64,000 nucleotides of DNA from NCBI RefSeq assembly GCF_019578655.1, contig NC_063257.1, forward strand, positions 33,098,242 to 33,162,241, written 5' to 3'. The notes under the pieces are model-generated. The model was not told the DNA's origin. It saw nothing but the letters and a program-made list of their open reading frames with translations, and made no database searches. Shown one piece after another: positions 1 to 14,039 of the stretch (its first letter is position 1; every line of letters begins with the position of its first letter). Position numbers and translations under genes: made by a program. The DNA comes from Ricinus communis. Taxonomy: Eukaryota > Streptophyta > Magnoliopsida > Malpighiales > Euphorbiaceae.

Positions 1-3000
1 GTAGTTAAAAAAAGAATCTTTTTACTTACAGTCTTATATGAAAATAACTCCGTAAAACGTGTATATTTAAGAATCTGAGAAAACAACCCCGTAAAATTAG
101 TGTAATTGCGAGTCTAAGAAAACAGTCTGGTAAAACGGGTAAATTTTCTAATATGAGAAAACAGGCTCGTGGAAGGGGTAAATTTTTTAATATGTGAAAA
201 TAACCCCGTAATATGGAGATATTTATGAATCTGAGAAAATACCCCATAATTGTGCTATATTTATGAGTATAAGAAAACAACTCCTTAAATGGGTTAATTT
301 TATAATATGAGAAAACATCCCCGTAAAAGGGGTATGTTTGTCAGTATAAGAAAATAACTCCGTAAAATGTGTATATTTATGAATATGAGAAAACAACCCC
401 ATAACAGTGCTAATAATTTAATATGAGAAAATGACCTCGTAAAAGTGGTATATTTATCAATATAAGAAAATAACCCCGTAAAATGTATATACTTTTAAAT
501 CTCAGAAAATAACACCGTGAATGTAGTGTAATTGGGAGTCTAAGAAAACAAGCTCGTAGAAGGGGTTAATTTTTTAATATGAGAAAATACCTTGTAATAC
601 GGGGATATTTATCAATCGGAGAAAATAACCACGTAATTTTGGTATATTTGTGAGTATGAGAAAATAACATCTTAAACGGGTTAATTTTATAATATGAGAA
701 AACAATCCCGTAAAAGGGGTATATTTGTATATATGAGAAAATAACTCTGTAAAACGTGTATATTTATGAATTTGAGAAAATAACTCCATAATAATGCTAA
801 TAATATAGTATGAGAAAACGACCCCGTAGCAGTTGTATATTTATCAGTATAAGAAAATAATCCCGTAAAACGTGTATATTTATAAATCTAGAAAATAATC
901 CCGTAAAAGTAGTGTAATTGCGAGTCTAAAGAAAAACCTCATAGAACGGGTAAATTTTTTAATATGTGAAAACAACCCCGTAATACGTGGATATGAGAGA
1001 ACAACCTCTTAAACGGTTAATTTTATAATATAAGAAAATAATCCCGTAAAAAGGGTATATTTATCTATAGGAGAAAATAACCTCGTAAAACGTGTATATT
1101 TATGAATTTGAAAAAATAACCCCATAATAGTGCTAATAATTTAGTATGAGAAAACGACCCCATAACAATGGTTTATTTATCAATATAAGAAAATAATCCC
1201 ATAAAATATGTATATTTATGAATATGAGAAAACAACCTCGTAAAAGTAGTGAAATTGCGAGTCTAAAAAAACAGCCTAATAGAACAGGTAAATTTTTTAA
1301 TATGAGAAAACAACCTCGTCGAAGGGGTAAATTTTTGAATATGTGAAAACGACTCCCTAATACGGGGATATGAGAGAACAACTTCTTAAACGGGTTAATT
1401 TTATAATCTGAGAAAATAATCCCGTAAAAAAGAGGTGTATTTGTCTATATAAGAAAATAACCCCGTAAAACGTATATATTTATAAATTTAAGAAAACAAC
1501 CCCATAATAGTGCTAATAATTTAGTATGAGAAAACGACCCTGTAAAAGGGATATATTTGTTGATATAAGAAAATGACCCCGTAAAATGTGTATACTTATG
1601 AATTTTAAAAAACAACCCCATAATAGTGCTAATAATTTACTATGAGAGAACAACCCCGAAAAGTGGTCTATTTATCAATATAAGAAAATAACCACGTAAA
1701 AGTAGTGTAATTGCCAGTCTAAAAAGATAGCCTCATAAAAGGGGTAAATTTTTTAATATGAGAAAACACCCCATAATACTGGGATATTTATCAATCGAAG
1801 AAAGTAACCCCGTAATTTTGGTACATTTGTGAGTATGAGAAAACAACCCCGTAATAGGAGTATATTTGTCAATATAAGAAAATAACCTGTAAAACGTGTA
1901 TATTTATGAATTTGAGAAAACAATCCCATAATAGTGCTAATAATTTAATATTAGAAAACGACCCTGTAAAAGTGGTATATTTATAAATTTTTTAATATGA
2001 GAAAATAGCCTCGTGGAAGGGGTAAACTTTTTGATATGTGAAAACAACCCCATAATACAGGGATATTTATGAAACTCAGGAAATAACCTCATAATTGTGG
2101 TATATTTGTGAGTATGATAAAACAACCCCTTAAATGGGTTAATTTTATAATATGAGAAAACAACCATGTAAAAGGGGTATATTTGTCTATATAATAGAAT
2201 AACTCCATAAAACGTGTATATTTATGAATTTGAGAAAAAAAACTCCGTAATAGTGCTAATAATTTAGTTTGAGCCGGTAAAAGATGTATTTTTATCAATA
2301 TAAGAAAATAATATCTTGAAATGTGTATATTTATGAATCTGAGAGAATAACCCCGTAAAAGTAGTGTAATTGCGAGTCTAAGAAAACAGCCTCGTAGAAT
2401 GGGTGGATTTTTCAATATGAGAAAATAGCCTCGTGGAAGAGATTAATTTTTTAATATGTGAAAACAGCTTCGTAATATGGAAATATATATAAATCTGAGG
2501 AAATAACCCCATAATTGTGTTATATTTGTGAGTATGAGAAAACAACCTCTTAAATGGGTTAATTTTATAATATGACAAAACATCCCCATAAAAGGGGTAT
2601 ATTTATCGATATAAGAAAATAACCCCAAAAAACGTGTATATTTATGAATTTGAGAAAACAACCCCATAATAGTGCTAATAATTTAGTGTGAGAAAACGAC
2701 CCCGTAAAGTGGTATTTTTATAAATACAACAATAACACTGTAAAACGTGTATATTTATGAATATAAGAAAATAACCCTGTAAAAGTAGTGTAATTACGAG
2801 TCTTGGAAAACAACCTCGTAGAAGAGGTAAATTTTCTAATATGAGAAAACAACCCCATAATACGGGGATATTTATCAATTGAAAAAAATAATCCTGTAAT
2901 TTTGATATAATTGTGAGTATGAGAACACAACTCCTTAAATGAGAAAACAACCAAGTAAAAGAGGTATATTTGTCCCCGTAAAACGCATATATTTATGTTT

Positions 3001-6000
3001 TTGAGAAAAAAATCCCATAATAGTGCTAATAATTTAATATGAGAAAATGACCCCGTCAAAGTAGTATATTTATCAATATAACAAATTAACCCCATAAAAT
3101 GCATATATTTATGAATCTGAGAAAACAACCCCATAAAAGTAGTGTAATTGCGAGTCTATGAAAACAGCCTCGTAGAACGGGTAAATTTTCTAATATGAGA
3201 AAACAGCCTCGTGGAAGGGGTAAATTTTTTAATATGTGAAAATAACACCGTAATACGGGGATATTTATGAATCTGAGCAAATAACCCGTAATTGTGATAT
3301 ATTTGTGAGTGCGAAAAAACAACCCCTTAAATGGGTTAATTTTATTAATATGATAAAACAACCTCGTGGAAGGGGTAAATTTTTTAATATGTGAAAACAA
3401 CCCCATAATACGGCCATATTTATGAATCTGAGGAAATAATCCTGTAATTGTGGTATGTTTGTGAGTATGAGAAAACAACGCCTTAAATGGGTTAATTTTA
3501 TATTATGTGAAAACAACCCCTTAAAAGTGGTATGTTTGTTGATGTAAGAAAATAACCCTGTAAAATGTGTATATATATGAATTTGTGTAAACAACCCGAT
3601 AACAATGCTAATAATTTAATATGAGAAAATAATCCCGTAAAAGTGGTATATTTACCAATATAAGAAAATAATCCAGTAAAACGTGTATATTTTTTAATCT
3701 GCCAAAATAAACTCGTAAAATTAGTGTAATTGTGAGTCTAAGAAAACAGCATCGTAAAAGGAGTAAATTTTTTAATATGTAAAACACCCCATAATATGAC
3801 GGATATTTATCAATCGGAGAAAATAACCCCGTAATTTTGGTATATTTGTGAGTATGAGAAGACAACCCTATAATAGTGCTAATAATTTAATATGAGAAAA
3901 CAACCCCGTAAAAGTAGTATATTTGTTGATATAATAAAATAATCCCGTAAAATGTGTATACTTATGAATTTGAGTAAATAACCCCATAATAGTGCTAATA
4001 ATTTAATATGAGAAAACGACTTCGAAAAAGTGGTAAATTTATCAATATAAGAAAATAACCCTGTAAAACGTGCATATTTTGGAATATAAGAAAATAACCC
4101 CGTAAAAGTAGTGTAATTGCGAGTCTGAGAAAATAGCATCGTAGAAGGGGTAAATTTTTTAATATGAGAAAATACCCCGTAATATGGGGATATTTATCAA
4201 TCGAAGAAAATAAACCCGTAATTTTGGTATATTTGTGAGTATGAGAAAACAACCCCTTAAATGGATTAATTTTATTATATGAGCAAACAACCCCATGAAA
4301 GGGGTATGTTTATCGATATAAGAAAATAACCTCGTAAAACATGTATATTTACGAATTTGAGAAAACAACCTCATAATAGTGCTTATAATTTAATATGAGA
4401 AAACGACCCTGTAAAAGTGGTACATTTATCAATATAAGAAAATAACCCCGTAAAATGTGTATATTTATGAATCTGAGAAAACAATCACGTAAAAGTAGTG
4501 TAATTGCGAGTTTAAAAAACAACCTCGTAGAAGGGCTAAATCTTTTAATATGAGAAAACACCCCGTAATACGAGAATATTTATAAATCAGAGAAAATAAC
4601 CCCGTAATTTTGGTATATTCGTGGTATGAGAAAACAACCCCTTATATGGGTTAATTTTATAATATGAGAAACCAATCTCATAAAAGGGGTTTATTTGTCG
4701 ATATAAAAAAATAACCCCGTAAAATGTGTATATTTATAAATTTATGAAAACAACCCCATAATAGTGCTAATAACCCCTTATATGGGTTAATTCTATAAGA
4801 TGAGAAAATAATCCCGTAAAAGGGGTTTGTTTGTCGATATAAAAAAATAACCCCGTAAAAGTGGTATATTTATCAATATAAGAAAATAACCACGTAAAAC
4901 GTGAATATTTATAAATCTGAGAAAGTAATCCTGTAAAAGTAGTGTACTTGCGAGTCTGAGAAAATAGCCTCGTACAAAGGGTAAACTTTTTTAATATGAG
5001 AAAACAACCCGTAAGAGGGGTATATTTATAAATATTAGAAACTAACCCCGTAATACGGGTATATTTATCACTCGTAACAAATAACTCCGTAATTTTGGTA
5101 TATTTTTTAGTATGAGAAAACAATCCCTTAAATGGGTTAATTTTATTATATGACAAAATAACCCTGTAAAAGGGGTATATTTGTCAATAAAAGAAAGTAA
5201 CCCCGTAAAACTTGTATATTTATGAATTTTAGAAAACAACCCTATAATAGTGCTAATAATTTAATATTAGGAGACGACCCCATAAAAGTGGTATACTTTT
5301 CAATATAAGAAAATAACTCCGTAAAACGTGTATATTTATGAATCTGAGAAAAAAACTCCGTAAAAGTAGTGTAATTGCCAGTCTGAGAAAATATCCTCGT
5401 AAAAGGGGTAAATTTTTTAATATGATAGAGCAATCCCGTAATATAGGGATATTTATCAATGGAAGAAAATAATCTCGTAATTTTGGTATATTTGTGAGTA
5501 TGAGAAGACAACCCCATAATAGTGCTATAATTTAATATAAGAAAACGACCTCGTAAAAGTGGTATATTTATGAGAAAACAACAACGTAAAAGTTGTGTAA
5601 TTGTGAGTCTGAGAAAATAGCCTCATAGAAGGGGTAAATTTTATAATATGAGAGAACAACCTTGTAATACAGGGATATTTATCAATAGCAGAAAATAACC
5701 CCGTAATTTTGGTATATTTGTAAGTATGAGAAAACAACCCGTTAAATAGGTTAATTTTATAATATGAGAAAAAAACCTTATAAAAGGGGTATATTTGTCC
5801 ATATAAGAAAATAACCACGTAAAATGTGTATATTTATGAATATAAGAACATAACCCCATAATAGTGCTATTAATTTAGTATGAGCCCGTAAAAAAGGTAC
5901 TTTTATCAATATAAAAAAATAAACTCGTAAAATGTGTATATGTATGTATCTGATAAAACAACAATACAAAAGTAGTGTAATTGCGAGTCTGATAAAACAG

Positions 6001-9000
6001 CGTCGTAGAAGGGGTAAATTTTTTAATATGAGAAAACAATCCCGTAATACGAGGATATTTATTAATCATAGAAAATAACCTCGTAATCTTTGGTATATTT
6101 GTGAGTATGAGAAAAACAATCCCTTAAATGGATTAATTTTATAATATGAGAAAACAACCCCGTAAAAGTAGTATATTTATCAATAGAATAAAATAACCTC
6201 GTAAAATATGTATATTTATCAATATAAGAAAATAACCTTGTAAAAGTAGTGTAATTGCGAATCTAAGAAACAGCCGCGTAGAATGGGTAACTATTTTTTA
6301 ATATGAGAAAACAGCCTTGTGGAAGGAGTAAATTTTTTAATATTTGGAAAAAAACTCGTATTATGGGGATATTTATTAATCTATGGAGATAACCTCGTAA
6401 GTGTGGTATACTTGTGGGTATGAGAAAACAACCACTTAAATCGATTAATTTTATAATATGAGAAAACAACCCCGGAAAATAGGTATGTTTGTCGATATAA
6501 GAAAATAACCCCGTAAAATGTGTATATTTATGAATTTGTGAACACAACCCCATAATAGAGCTAATAATTTAATATGAGAAAACAATCCCGTAAAAGTTAT
6601 ATATTTATCAATATAAGAAAAACACCATGTAAAACGTGTATATTTTCGAATCTACAAAAAAAACCCTTTAAAAATAGTGTAATTGTGAGTCTGAGAAAAC
6701 AACGTCGTAAAAGAGATAAATCTTTTAATATGAGAAAACACCCCGTAATACTGGGATTTTTATCAATCGGAGAAACTAACCACGTAATTTGGTATATTTA
6801 TGAGTATGAGAAAATAACCCCTTAAATGGGTTAATTTTATAATATGAGAAAACAACCCCGTAAAAAGGATATATTTGTCGATATAAGAAAATAACCCTAG
6901 ATAATGTGTATATTTATGAATTTGTGAAAACAGTCCCATTATAGTGCTAATGATTTAATATGAGAAAACAACCTCGTAAAATGTGTATATTTTTGAATCT
7001 GCAAAAATAACCCCATAGAAGTAGTGTAATTATGAGTCTGAGAAAACAACTTCATAGAAAGGGTAAATTTTTTAATGTGAGAAAACAATGTGTAATACGG
7101 GGATATTTATCAATCGGAGAAAATAACCCCGTAATTTTGGTATATTTGTGAGTGAGAAAACAACTCCTTAAATGGGTTAATTTTATAATATGAGAAAACA
7201 ACATGGTAAAAGGGGTATATTTGTCAATATAAGAACATAACCCCGTAAAATGTGTATATTTATGAATTTGAGAAAACAACCCAATAATAGTGCTAATAAT
7301 TAGTATGAGAAAACGACCCCGTAGAAGTGGTATATCAATATAAGAAAATAACCCCGTAAAATGTGTATATTTATGAATCTGAGAAAACAACCTCGTAAAA
7401 GTATGTAATTGCGAGTCTAAGATAACAGCCTCGTAGAACGGGTAAATTTTTTAATATGAGAAAACAACCTCGTGGAAGGGGTAAATTTTAGAATATGAGA
7501 AAACAACCCCGTAAGAGGGGTATATTTATAAATATTAGAAAATAACGCGTAATATATGAGAATATTTATCAATCGGAGAAAATAACTCCGTAATTTTGGA
7601 ATTTTTTTAGTATGAGAAACAACCCCTTAAATTGGTTAATTTTATAATATGAGAAAATAACCTCGTAAAAGGGGTATATTTGTCAATATAAGAAAAAACT
7701 CCGGAAAACGTGTATATATATGAATTTGAGAAAATAATCCCTTAATAGTGATAATAATTTATTATGAGCAAAAGACCCCGTAAAACTGGTATATTTATCA
7801 ACATAATAAAATAACTCCGTAAAAGGTGTATATTTTTGAATTTTAGAAAATAACCCCGTAAAAGTAGTGTAATTGCGAGTCTAAGAAAACAGCCTCGTAG
7901 AAAGGGTATTTTTTTTAATATGATAAAGCACCCCGTAATACAGGGATATTTATCAATCACAGAAAATAACCTCGTAAATTTGGTATATTTGTGAGTTTGA
8001 GAAAACAACCCCTTAAATAAGTTAATTTTATAATATGAGAAAACAACCACGTAAAAGGGGTATATTTGTTAACATAAGAAAATAATCCGTAAAACATGCA
8101 TATTTATATCAATTTGAGAAAATGATCTCGTAAAAGTGGTATACTTATCAATACAAGAAAATAACCCTGTAAAACATGTATATTTATGAATTTGAGAAAA
8201 TATTCCTGAAAAAGTAGTGTAATTGCAAGTCTAAGAAAAAAGCCTCATAGAATGGGTAAATTTTTTAATATGAGAAAATAACCTCGTAGAATGAGTAAAC
8301 TTTTTAATATGTGAAAATAACCTAGTAATACAGTGATATTTATGAATCTAAGGAAATAATCCCGTAATTGTGGTATATTTGTGAGTATGAGAAAACAACA
8401 TCTTAGATGGGTTAATTTTATAATATGATAAAACAATCCCGTAAAAGGGGTATATTTGTCAATATAATAAAATAACCCCGTAAAACGTATATATTTATGA
8501 GTTGGAGAAAACAACCCCATAATAGTGCTAATAATTTAGTATGAGCCCGTAAAAATGGTATTTTTATCAATATAAGAAAATAACCCCGTAAAACATGTAT
8601 ATTTATGAATTTGAGAAAACAACCCCGTAAAAGTAGTGTAATTGCGAGTCTCAGAAAACAGCCTCGTACAACGGATAAATTTTTTAATATGAGAAAACAA
8701 CCCCGTAAGAGGGGTATATTTATCAATCGGAGAAAATAACCCCGTAATTTGATATATTTGGGAGTATGAGAAAATAACCCCTTAAATGGGTTAATTTTAT
8801 AATATGAGAAAACAACCTCGTAAAAGTGGTGTATTTGTCAATATAAGAACATAATCCCGTAAAACGTGTACATTTATGAATTTGAGAAAATAACCTCATA
8901 ATAGTGCTAATAATTTAGTATGACAAAACGACCCCGTAAAAGTGGTATATTTATCAATATAAGAAAATAACCCCGTAAAATGTGTATATTTATGAATCTG

Positions 9001-12000
9001 ATAAAACAATCCCATAAAAGTGTAATTACGAGTCTAAGAAAACAGCCTCATTGAACGGATAAATCTTTTAATATGAGAAAACAGCCTCGTGGAAGAAGTA
9101 AATTTTTTAATATGTAAAAATAACACCGTAATACGGGGATATTTATAAATCTACGGAAATAACTCCGTAATTGTGTTATATTTGTGATTATGAGGAAACA
9201 ACCCTGAAATGGATTAATTTTATAATATGAGAAAACAACCCCATAAAAGGGATATGTTTGTCGATATAAGAAAATAACACCGTAAAATGTGTTTATTTAT
9301 GAATTTGTGAAAACAACACCGTAATAGTACTAATAACTTAATATGAGAAAACAACCACATAAAAACGGTATATGTATCAATATAAAAAATAATCCCGTAA
9401 AACGTGTATATTTTTGAATCTGCGAAAATAACCCCTTAAAAGTAGTATAATTGTGAGTCTGAGAAAACAGCATGGTAGAAGGGGTAAATTTTTTATTATA
9501 GAAAAACACTCCACAATACGAGGATATTTATCAATCAGAGAAAATAAACCCGTAATTTTGGTATATTTGTGAGTATGAGAAAACAACCCCTTAAATGGAT
9601 TAATTTTATAATATTAGAAAACAACCCCGTAAAAGGGGTATATTTGTCGATATAAGAAAATAACCCTATAAAACGTGTTTATTTATAAATTTGAGAAAAC
9701 AACTCCACAATAGTGCTAATAATTTATATGAAAAACGACCGCCTAAAAGTAGTATATTTATTAATATAAGAAAATAACCCCGTAAAATGTGTATATTTAT
9801 AAATATGGGAAAACAACCCCGTAAAAATTGTGTAATTGCGAGTCTGAGAAAACAGCCTCGTAGAGAGGGTAAATTTTTTAATATGAGAAAACAACATCGT
9901 AATACGAGGATATTTATCAATCGGAGAAAATAACCCTGTAATTTTTGTATATTCAAGAGTATGAGAAAACAACCCCTTAAATGGATTCATTTTATAATAT
10001 GAGAAAACAACCCCGTAAAAGAGGTATATTTGTCAGTATAAGAAAATAACCCCATAAAACGTGTATATTTATGAATATGAGAAAACAACCCAATAAAAGT
10101 AGTGTAATTAAAAGTCTAAGAAAACAGCCTCGTAGAAGGCGTAAATTTTTTAATATGAGAAAACAACCCCGTAATACGGGGATATTTATCAATTGGAGAA
10201 AATAACCCCGTAATTTTTGTATATTTGTGAGTATGAGAAAACACCCCCTTAAATGGGTTAATTTTATCATTTGAGAAAACATCCTCGTAAATGGGGTATA
10301 TTTGTCGATATAAGAAAATAACCCCGTAAAACGTGTATATCTATAAATTTGAGAAAACAACCCTATAATAGTTCTTATAATTCAACATGAGAAAACGACC
10401 CCGCAAAAGTGGTAAATTTTTCAATATAAGAAAATAATCCCGTAAAACATGTATATTTATGAATCTGAGAAAACAAGCCCGTAAAAGTAGTGTAATTGCG
10501 AGTCTGAGAAAATACCCTCGGAGAAGGAGTAAATTTTTTAATATGAGAAAACAACTCCGTAAGAGGGGTATATTTATAAATATTAGAAAACAACCCCGTA
10601 ATACGGGGATATTTATCAATCGGAGAAAATAACCCCGTAAAGATGGTATATTTATGAGTTTGAGAAAACAACCCCTTAAATGGTTTAATTTTATAATATG
10701 AGAAAACATCCCCGTAAAAAGGGTATATTTTTCAATATAAAAAAATAACCCCGTAAAACGTGTATTTTTATGAATTTGAGAAAACAATCCCATAATAGAG
10801 CTAATAATTTAATATGAGAAAACGACCCTATAAAAATGGTATATTTATCAATATAAGAGAATAACTCCGTAAAACGTGTATATTTATGAATCTCATAGAA
10901 CAATCCCATAAAAGTAGTGTAATTGCGAGTCTAAGAAAACAGTCTCGTTGAACGGGTAAAATTTATAATATGAGAGAACAGCCTCGTAATACGGAGATAT
11001 TTATCATTCGGAGAAAATAACCCCGTAATTATGGTACCTTTATGAGTTTGAGAAAACAACCCCTTAAATGAGTTAATTTTATAATATCAGGAAACATCCC
11101 CGTAAAAAAGGTATATTTTTCAATATAGAAAATAATTCACGTAAAACGTGTATATTTATGAATTTGAGAAAACAACCCCATAATAGCGCTAATAATTTAA
11201 TATGAGAAGACGACCCCATAAAAATGGTATATTTATCAATATAAGAGAATAACTTCGTAAGACGTGTATATTTATGAATCTCAGAGAACTACATAAAAGT
11301 AGTGTAATTACGAGTCTAAGAAAATAGTCTCGTAGAACGGGTAAATTTTCTAATATGAGAAAATAGCCCCGTAATATAAAGATATTTATCAATCAGAAAC
11401 AATAACCCCGTAATTTTGGTATATTTGTGAGTATGAGGAAACAACAACTTAAATGGGTTAATTTTATAATTTGAGAAAATAACCCCGTAAAAGGGCTATA
11501 TTTGTCAATATAAGAAAATAATCCCGTATATTGTGTATATTTATGAATTTTAGAAAACAACTTTGTAAAAGTAGTAATCATGGTGTCAGAAAACAAATTT
11601 CGTGAAGGAAATTTTTGAATATGAGAAATCAACCAGTAATACGGATATTTATCAATCAGAGAAAATAACCCCGTAATTACAGTATATTTGTGAGTATGAG
11701 AAAACAACCCCGTAAAAGGGGTATATTTGTCAATATAAGAAAATAACCCCGTAAAATATGTATATTTTTGAATTTGAGAAAACAACCCCATAAACATAAT
11801 GTAATTACGAGTCTGAGAAAACATTTCATAGGGTAAATTTTTAATAAGAAAACAACAAATAATCGTATCATTTAGATATTTATCGTGACCGAGAGAAATA
11901 ACCTCAGAATTTTGTATATTCATGAAATATAAGAAAATAACCCCGTAAACGTGTGTATATTTATGTATATGAGAAAACAACCCTATAAAAGTGAAGTACC

Positions 12001-12341
12001 AAGAGTCTAAGAAAAACAGTTCGTGAGAAGGGCGAATTTTTAATATGAGAAAATAACCCCGTAATACGATTGGATATTTATCAATTGGAGAAAATAACCC
12101 CGTAATTTTTGTATATTTCAGGAGTAAGAGAAAACACCTTCTTAAATGGGTTAATTTTATAATTTGAGAAAACATCCCCGTAATGGGTGGAGTTATTTGT
12201 CGATATAAGAAAATAACTCAGAAACGCAGGGCTACCATAAATTGGTGAAAACAACCCTATAATAGTGCTTATAATTCAACATGAGAAAATGGGATCCCAT
12301 GAAAAATGGTATATTTTAGCAATACGTAACTGGAACGAAGT
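1..12341 (-). repeat. 39-bp satellite array, minus-oriented block 1
   Basis: Uninterrupted tandem satellite read on the minus strand. Every ~39 bp there is a core that on the minus strand reads TTACGGGGTTGTTTTCTC or a close variant. Monomers differ in their second half, and ten types recur in order. Their minus-strand signatures are AAATTCATAAATATACACG (m1), TATATCGACAAATATACC (m2), ATATTATAAAATTAACCCA (m3), ACTCACAAATATACCAAA (m4), CCGATTGATAAATATCCCCG (m5), ATATTAAAAAATTTACCCC (m6), AGACTCGCAATTACACTAC (m7), ATATTCATAAATATACACG (m8), ATATTGATAAATATACCAC (m9) and ATATTAAATTATTAGCACT (m10). The m10/m1 marker (GTGCTAATAATTT on the + strand) lies at about 407, 794, 1130, 1510, 1626, 1934, 2253, 2672, 3023, 3605, 3876, 3992 and 4379. 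Most of these intervals are close to whole numbers of monomers. Nothing in the block looks like a gene. The array continues beyond the left edge of the window. Confidence 0.95.
11560..12341 (-). other. Indel-rich satellite next to the gap, probably poor consensus
   Basis: From about 11560 to the gap the satellite loses its regular 39-bp spacing through many small deletions and insertions, unlike the clean monomers before it. The stretch at about 11930-12290 keeps rare variants found at about 10030-10390, such as CTTATAATTCAACATGAG (12269 region and 10373 region) and an m4/m5 stretch reading ATTTTTGTATATTT. It therefore looks like a noisy copy of the sequence 1.9 kb upstream. I read this as uncorrected long-read sequence at a contig end; a real decayed duplication is the alternative. 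Confidence 0.6.
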
Positions 12342-12841
12342 NNNNNNNNNNNNNNNNNNNNNNNNNNNNNNNNNNNNNNNNNNNNNNNNNNNNNNNNNNN
12401 NNNNNNNNNNNNNNNNNNNNNNNNNNNNNNNNNNNNNNNNNNNNNNNNNNNNNNNNNNNNNNNNNNNNNNNNNNNNNNNNNNNNNNNNNNNNNNNNNNNN
12501 NNNNNNNNNNNNNNNNNNNNNNNNNNNNNNNNNNNNNNNNNNNNNNNNNNNNNNNNNNNNNNNNNNNNNNNNNNNNNNNNNNNNNNNNNNNNNNNNNNNN
12601 NNNNNNNNNNNNNNNNNNNNNNNNNNNNNNNNNNNNNNNNNNNNNNNNNNNNNNNNNNNNNNNNNNNNNNNNNNNNNNNNNNNNNNNNNNNNNNNNNNNN
12701 NNNNNNNNNNNNNNNNNNNNNNNNNNNNNNNNNNNNNNNNNNNNNNNNNNNNNNNNNNNNNNNNNNNNNNNNNNNNNNNNNNNNNNNNNNNNNNNNNNNN
12801 NNNNNNNNNNNNNNNNNNNNNNNNNNNNNNNNNNNNNNNNN
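12342..12841. other. Assembly gap, exactly 500 N
   Basis: A run of exactly 500 N, the usual placeholder for a gap of unknown size. Satellite on the minus strand lies to its left. To its right the sequence starts inside an LTR, at a point equivalent to about 253 bp from the TGTCAC end of the LTR at 43895. If copy A is a solo LTR, about a quarter of a kilobase of LTR is hidden here. An internal region and a second LTR could also be hidden. Confidence 0.97.
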
Positions 12842-12944
12842 AAGATTTACCAATTTACATACCAAATCAAATACATCACCCGATGATGAAGGGTGGTTAT
12901 TGAATAAGAGTCGCGAGAGATAACGATCGAATCGAAAAATATAA

Positions 12945-13480
12945 ATGGAGTTTTTATGGGGTTATTTTCTTATATTGATATATATACCATTTTTACGTCG
13001 TTTTCTCTTTTAAATTATTAGCACTATTATGGGTTTGTCATTTTCAAATTCAAAAATATCCACACTTTTACGAGTCATGTTATTTTCTTATATCGACAAA
13101 ATACCTCTCGGGATTATTCTCATACTTGTCTAAATAACCTCAATCTCGTTATTTCTCATATTCATAAAAATTTATTCATTTTAGAGGCTAACCTCTACCT
13201 CGGTGGTAATTCACTAACTTCGGCCTTACGGGGCCTTTGGCTCTCTTATCCAATAAAGAGCTTAGCTCGACCGGACCTTACCTTCGTCACTTAAATTGAT
13301 AAATATACCATGCTTTTACTGGACCTTTCTCATATTACCACACTTATTAAGCCCGAGGCTATTATGGGGTTGTCCTAATCTTTCTCAAATTCTTAAAATT
13401 TTACCGTTTCTATTCTCTCTTATATTGGGACACTCATCCAACTCCTATGTTCTCTTGTAGTCCCATGTCATCATGCAATA
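12945..13480. other. Blended LTR/satellite consensus (likely assembly artefact)
   Basis: Here the sequence switches back and forth between LTR and satellite at the scale of 5 to 40 bases. For example, around 13222-13250 LTR sequence (CCTTAGCCTTTCGGCTCTCTTA in copy C, here interrupted) contains the satellite core TTACGGGG. Around 13355-13395 the LTR words GCCC-GAG, CCTAATCTTT and CTTAAAATTTTACC are interleaved with the satellite words CTATTATGGGGTTGT and CTCAAATT. About 190 bp of plain plus-oriented satellite (12950-13140) sits where the LTR should continue. No biological process I know produces such interleaving; a consensus built from two different kinds of read does. Confidence 0.8.
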
Positions 13481-14039
13481 TTAAAATTGGTAATAAAGGA
13501 AAAACATATTTAAATAGTAATTAAAAGCATCATGCAAATGATAATAATAATAATTAAATGAAAAATTGAAATTGCAAATAAATATTCACAGTAGCAAATC
13601 AAATTTTATGCATGACACGTGCGTAAGCGATATATGACTTTAACTCACAAGTTTGGCGACCTCCTAGCTCTGCTCCGGTGCCTCGGTAGGAGCGAGCCGA
13701 ACAGACAGATCATCTAATCACGGAAAACAATTTATCAAAACGCTGAAACAATCGATCATTAATCCTAGGTCTAGATTCCTAGGACTGATTGTCTAAGAAT
13801 CTCGACTCGGGAGAATTCTACCGAAAATCCGGCAGAACCTCCCCTACAACACGAACATAACCCCCCGTAAAAACGGGTCTAGGACCTGCCAGAAAAACAC
13901 TCCAAATATCCAACAATTAAAACAACGGGAGTCGGGTCCCCAAACTTCACTATTTCCGACTCAAAATACACAAATATTTTGACTCACAAAAATCATCAAA
14001 TACTCAATATAATCCAATAGACACAACTAAACCAAGAAT

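Noticed and set aside
11393..12175. The longest open frame of the satellite (260 codons, minus strand) as a gene
   Set aside because: It is made of 13-residue satellite translations, lies in the noisy stretch before the gap, and similar frames occur throughout the array in several phases. No domain, no conserved start.
1..12341. CRISPR-like array because of regular ~39-bp repeats
   Set aside because: Repeats are contiguous with no unique spacers, monomer types recur in order, and the context is a plant-type genome.
12265..12903. Open frames running through the N gap
   Set aside because: Ns were translated as X; there is no sequence support.
13765..13790. CCTAGG...CCTAGG inverted repeat in the LTRs as an origin or recombination site
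   Set aside because: The 6-bp arms are common by chance, it sits in otherwise ordinary LTR sequence, and nothing else marks it as functional.
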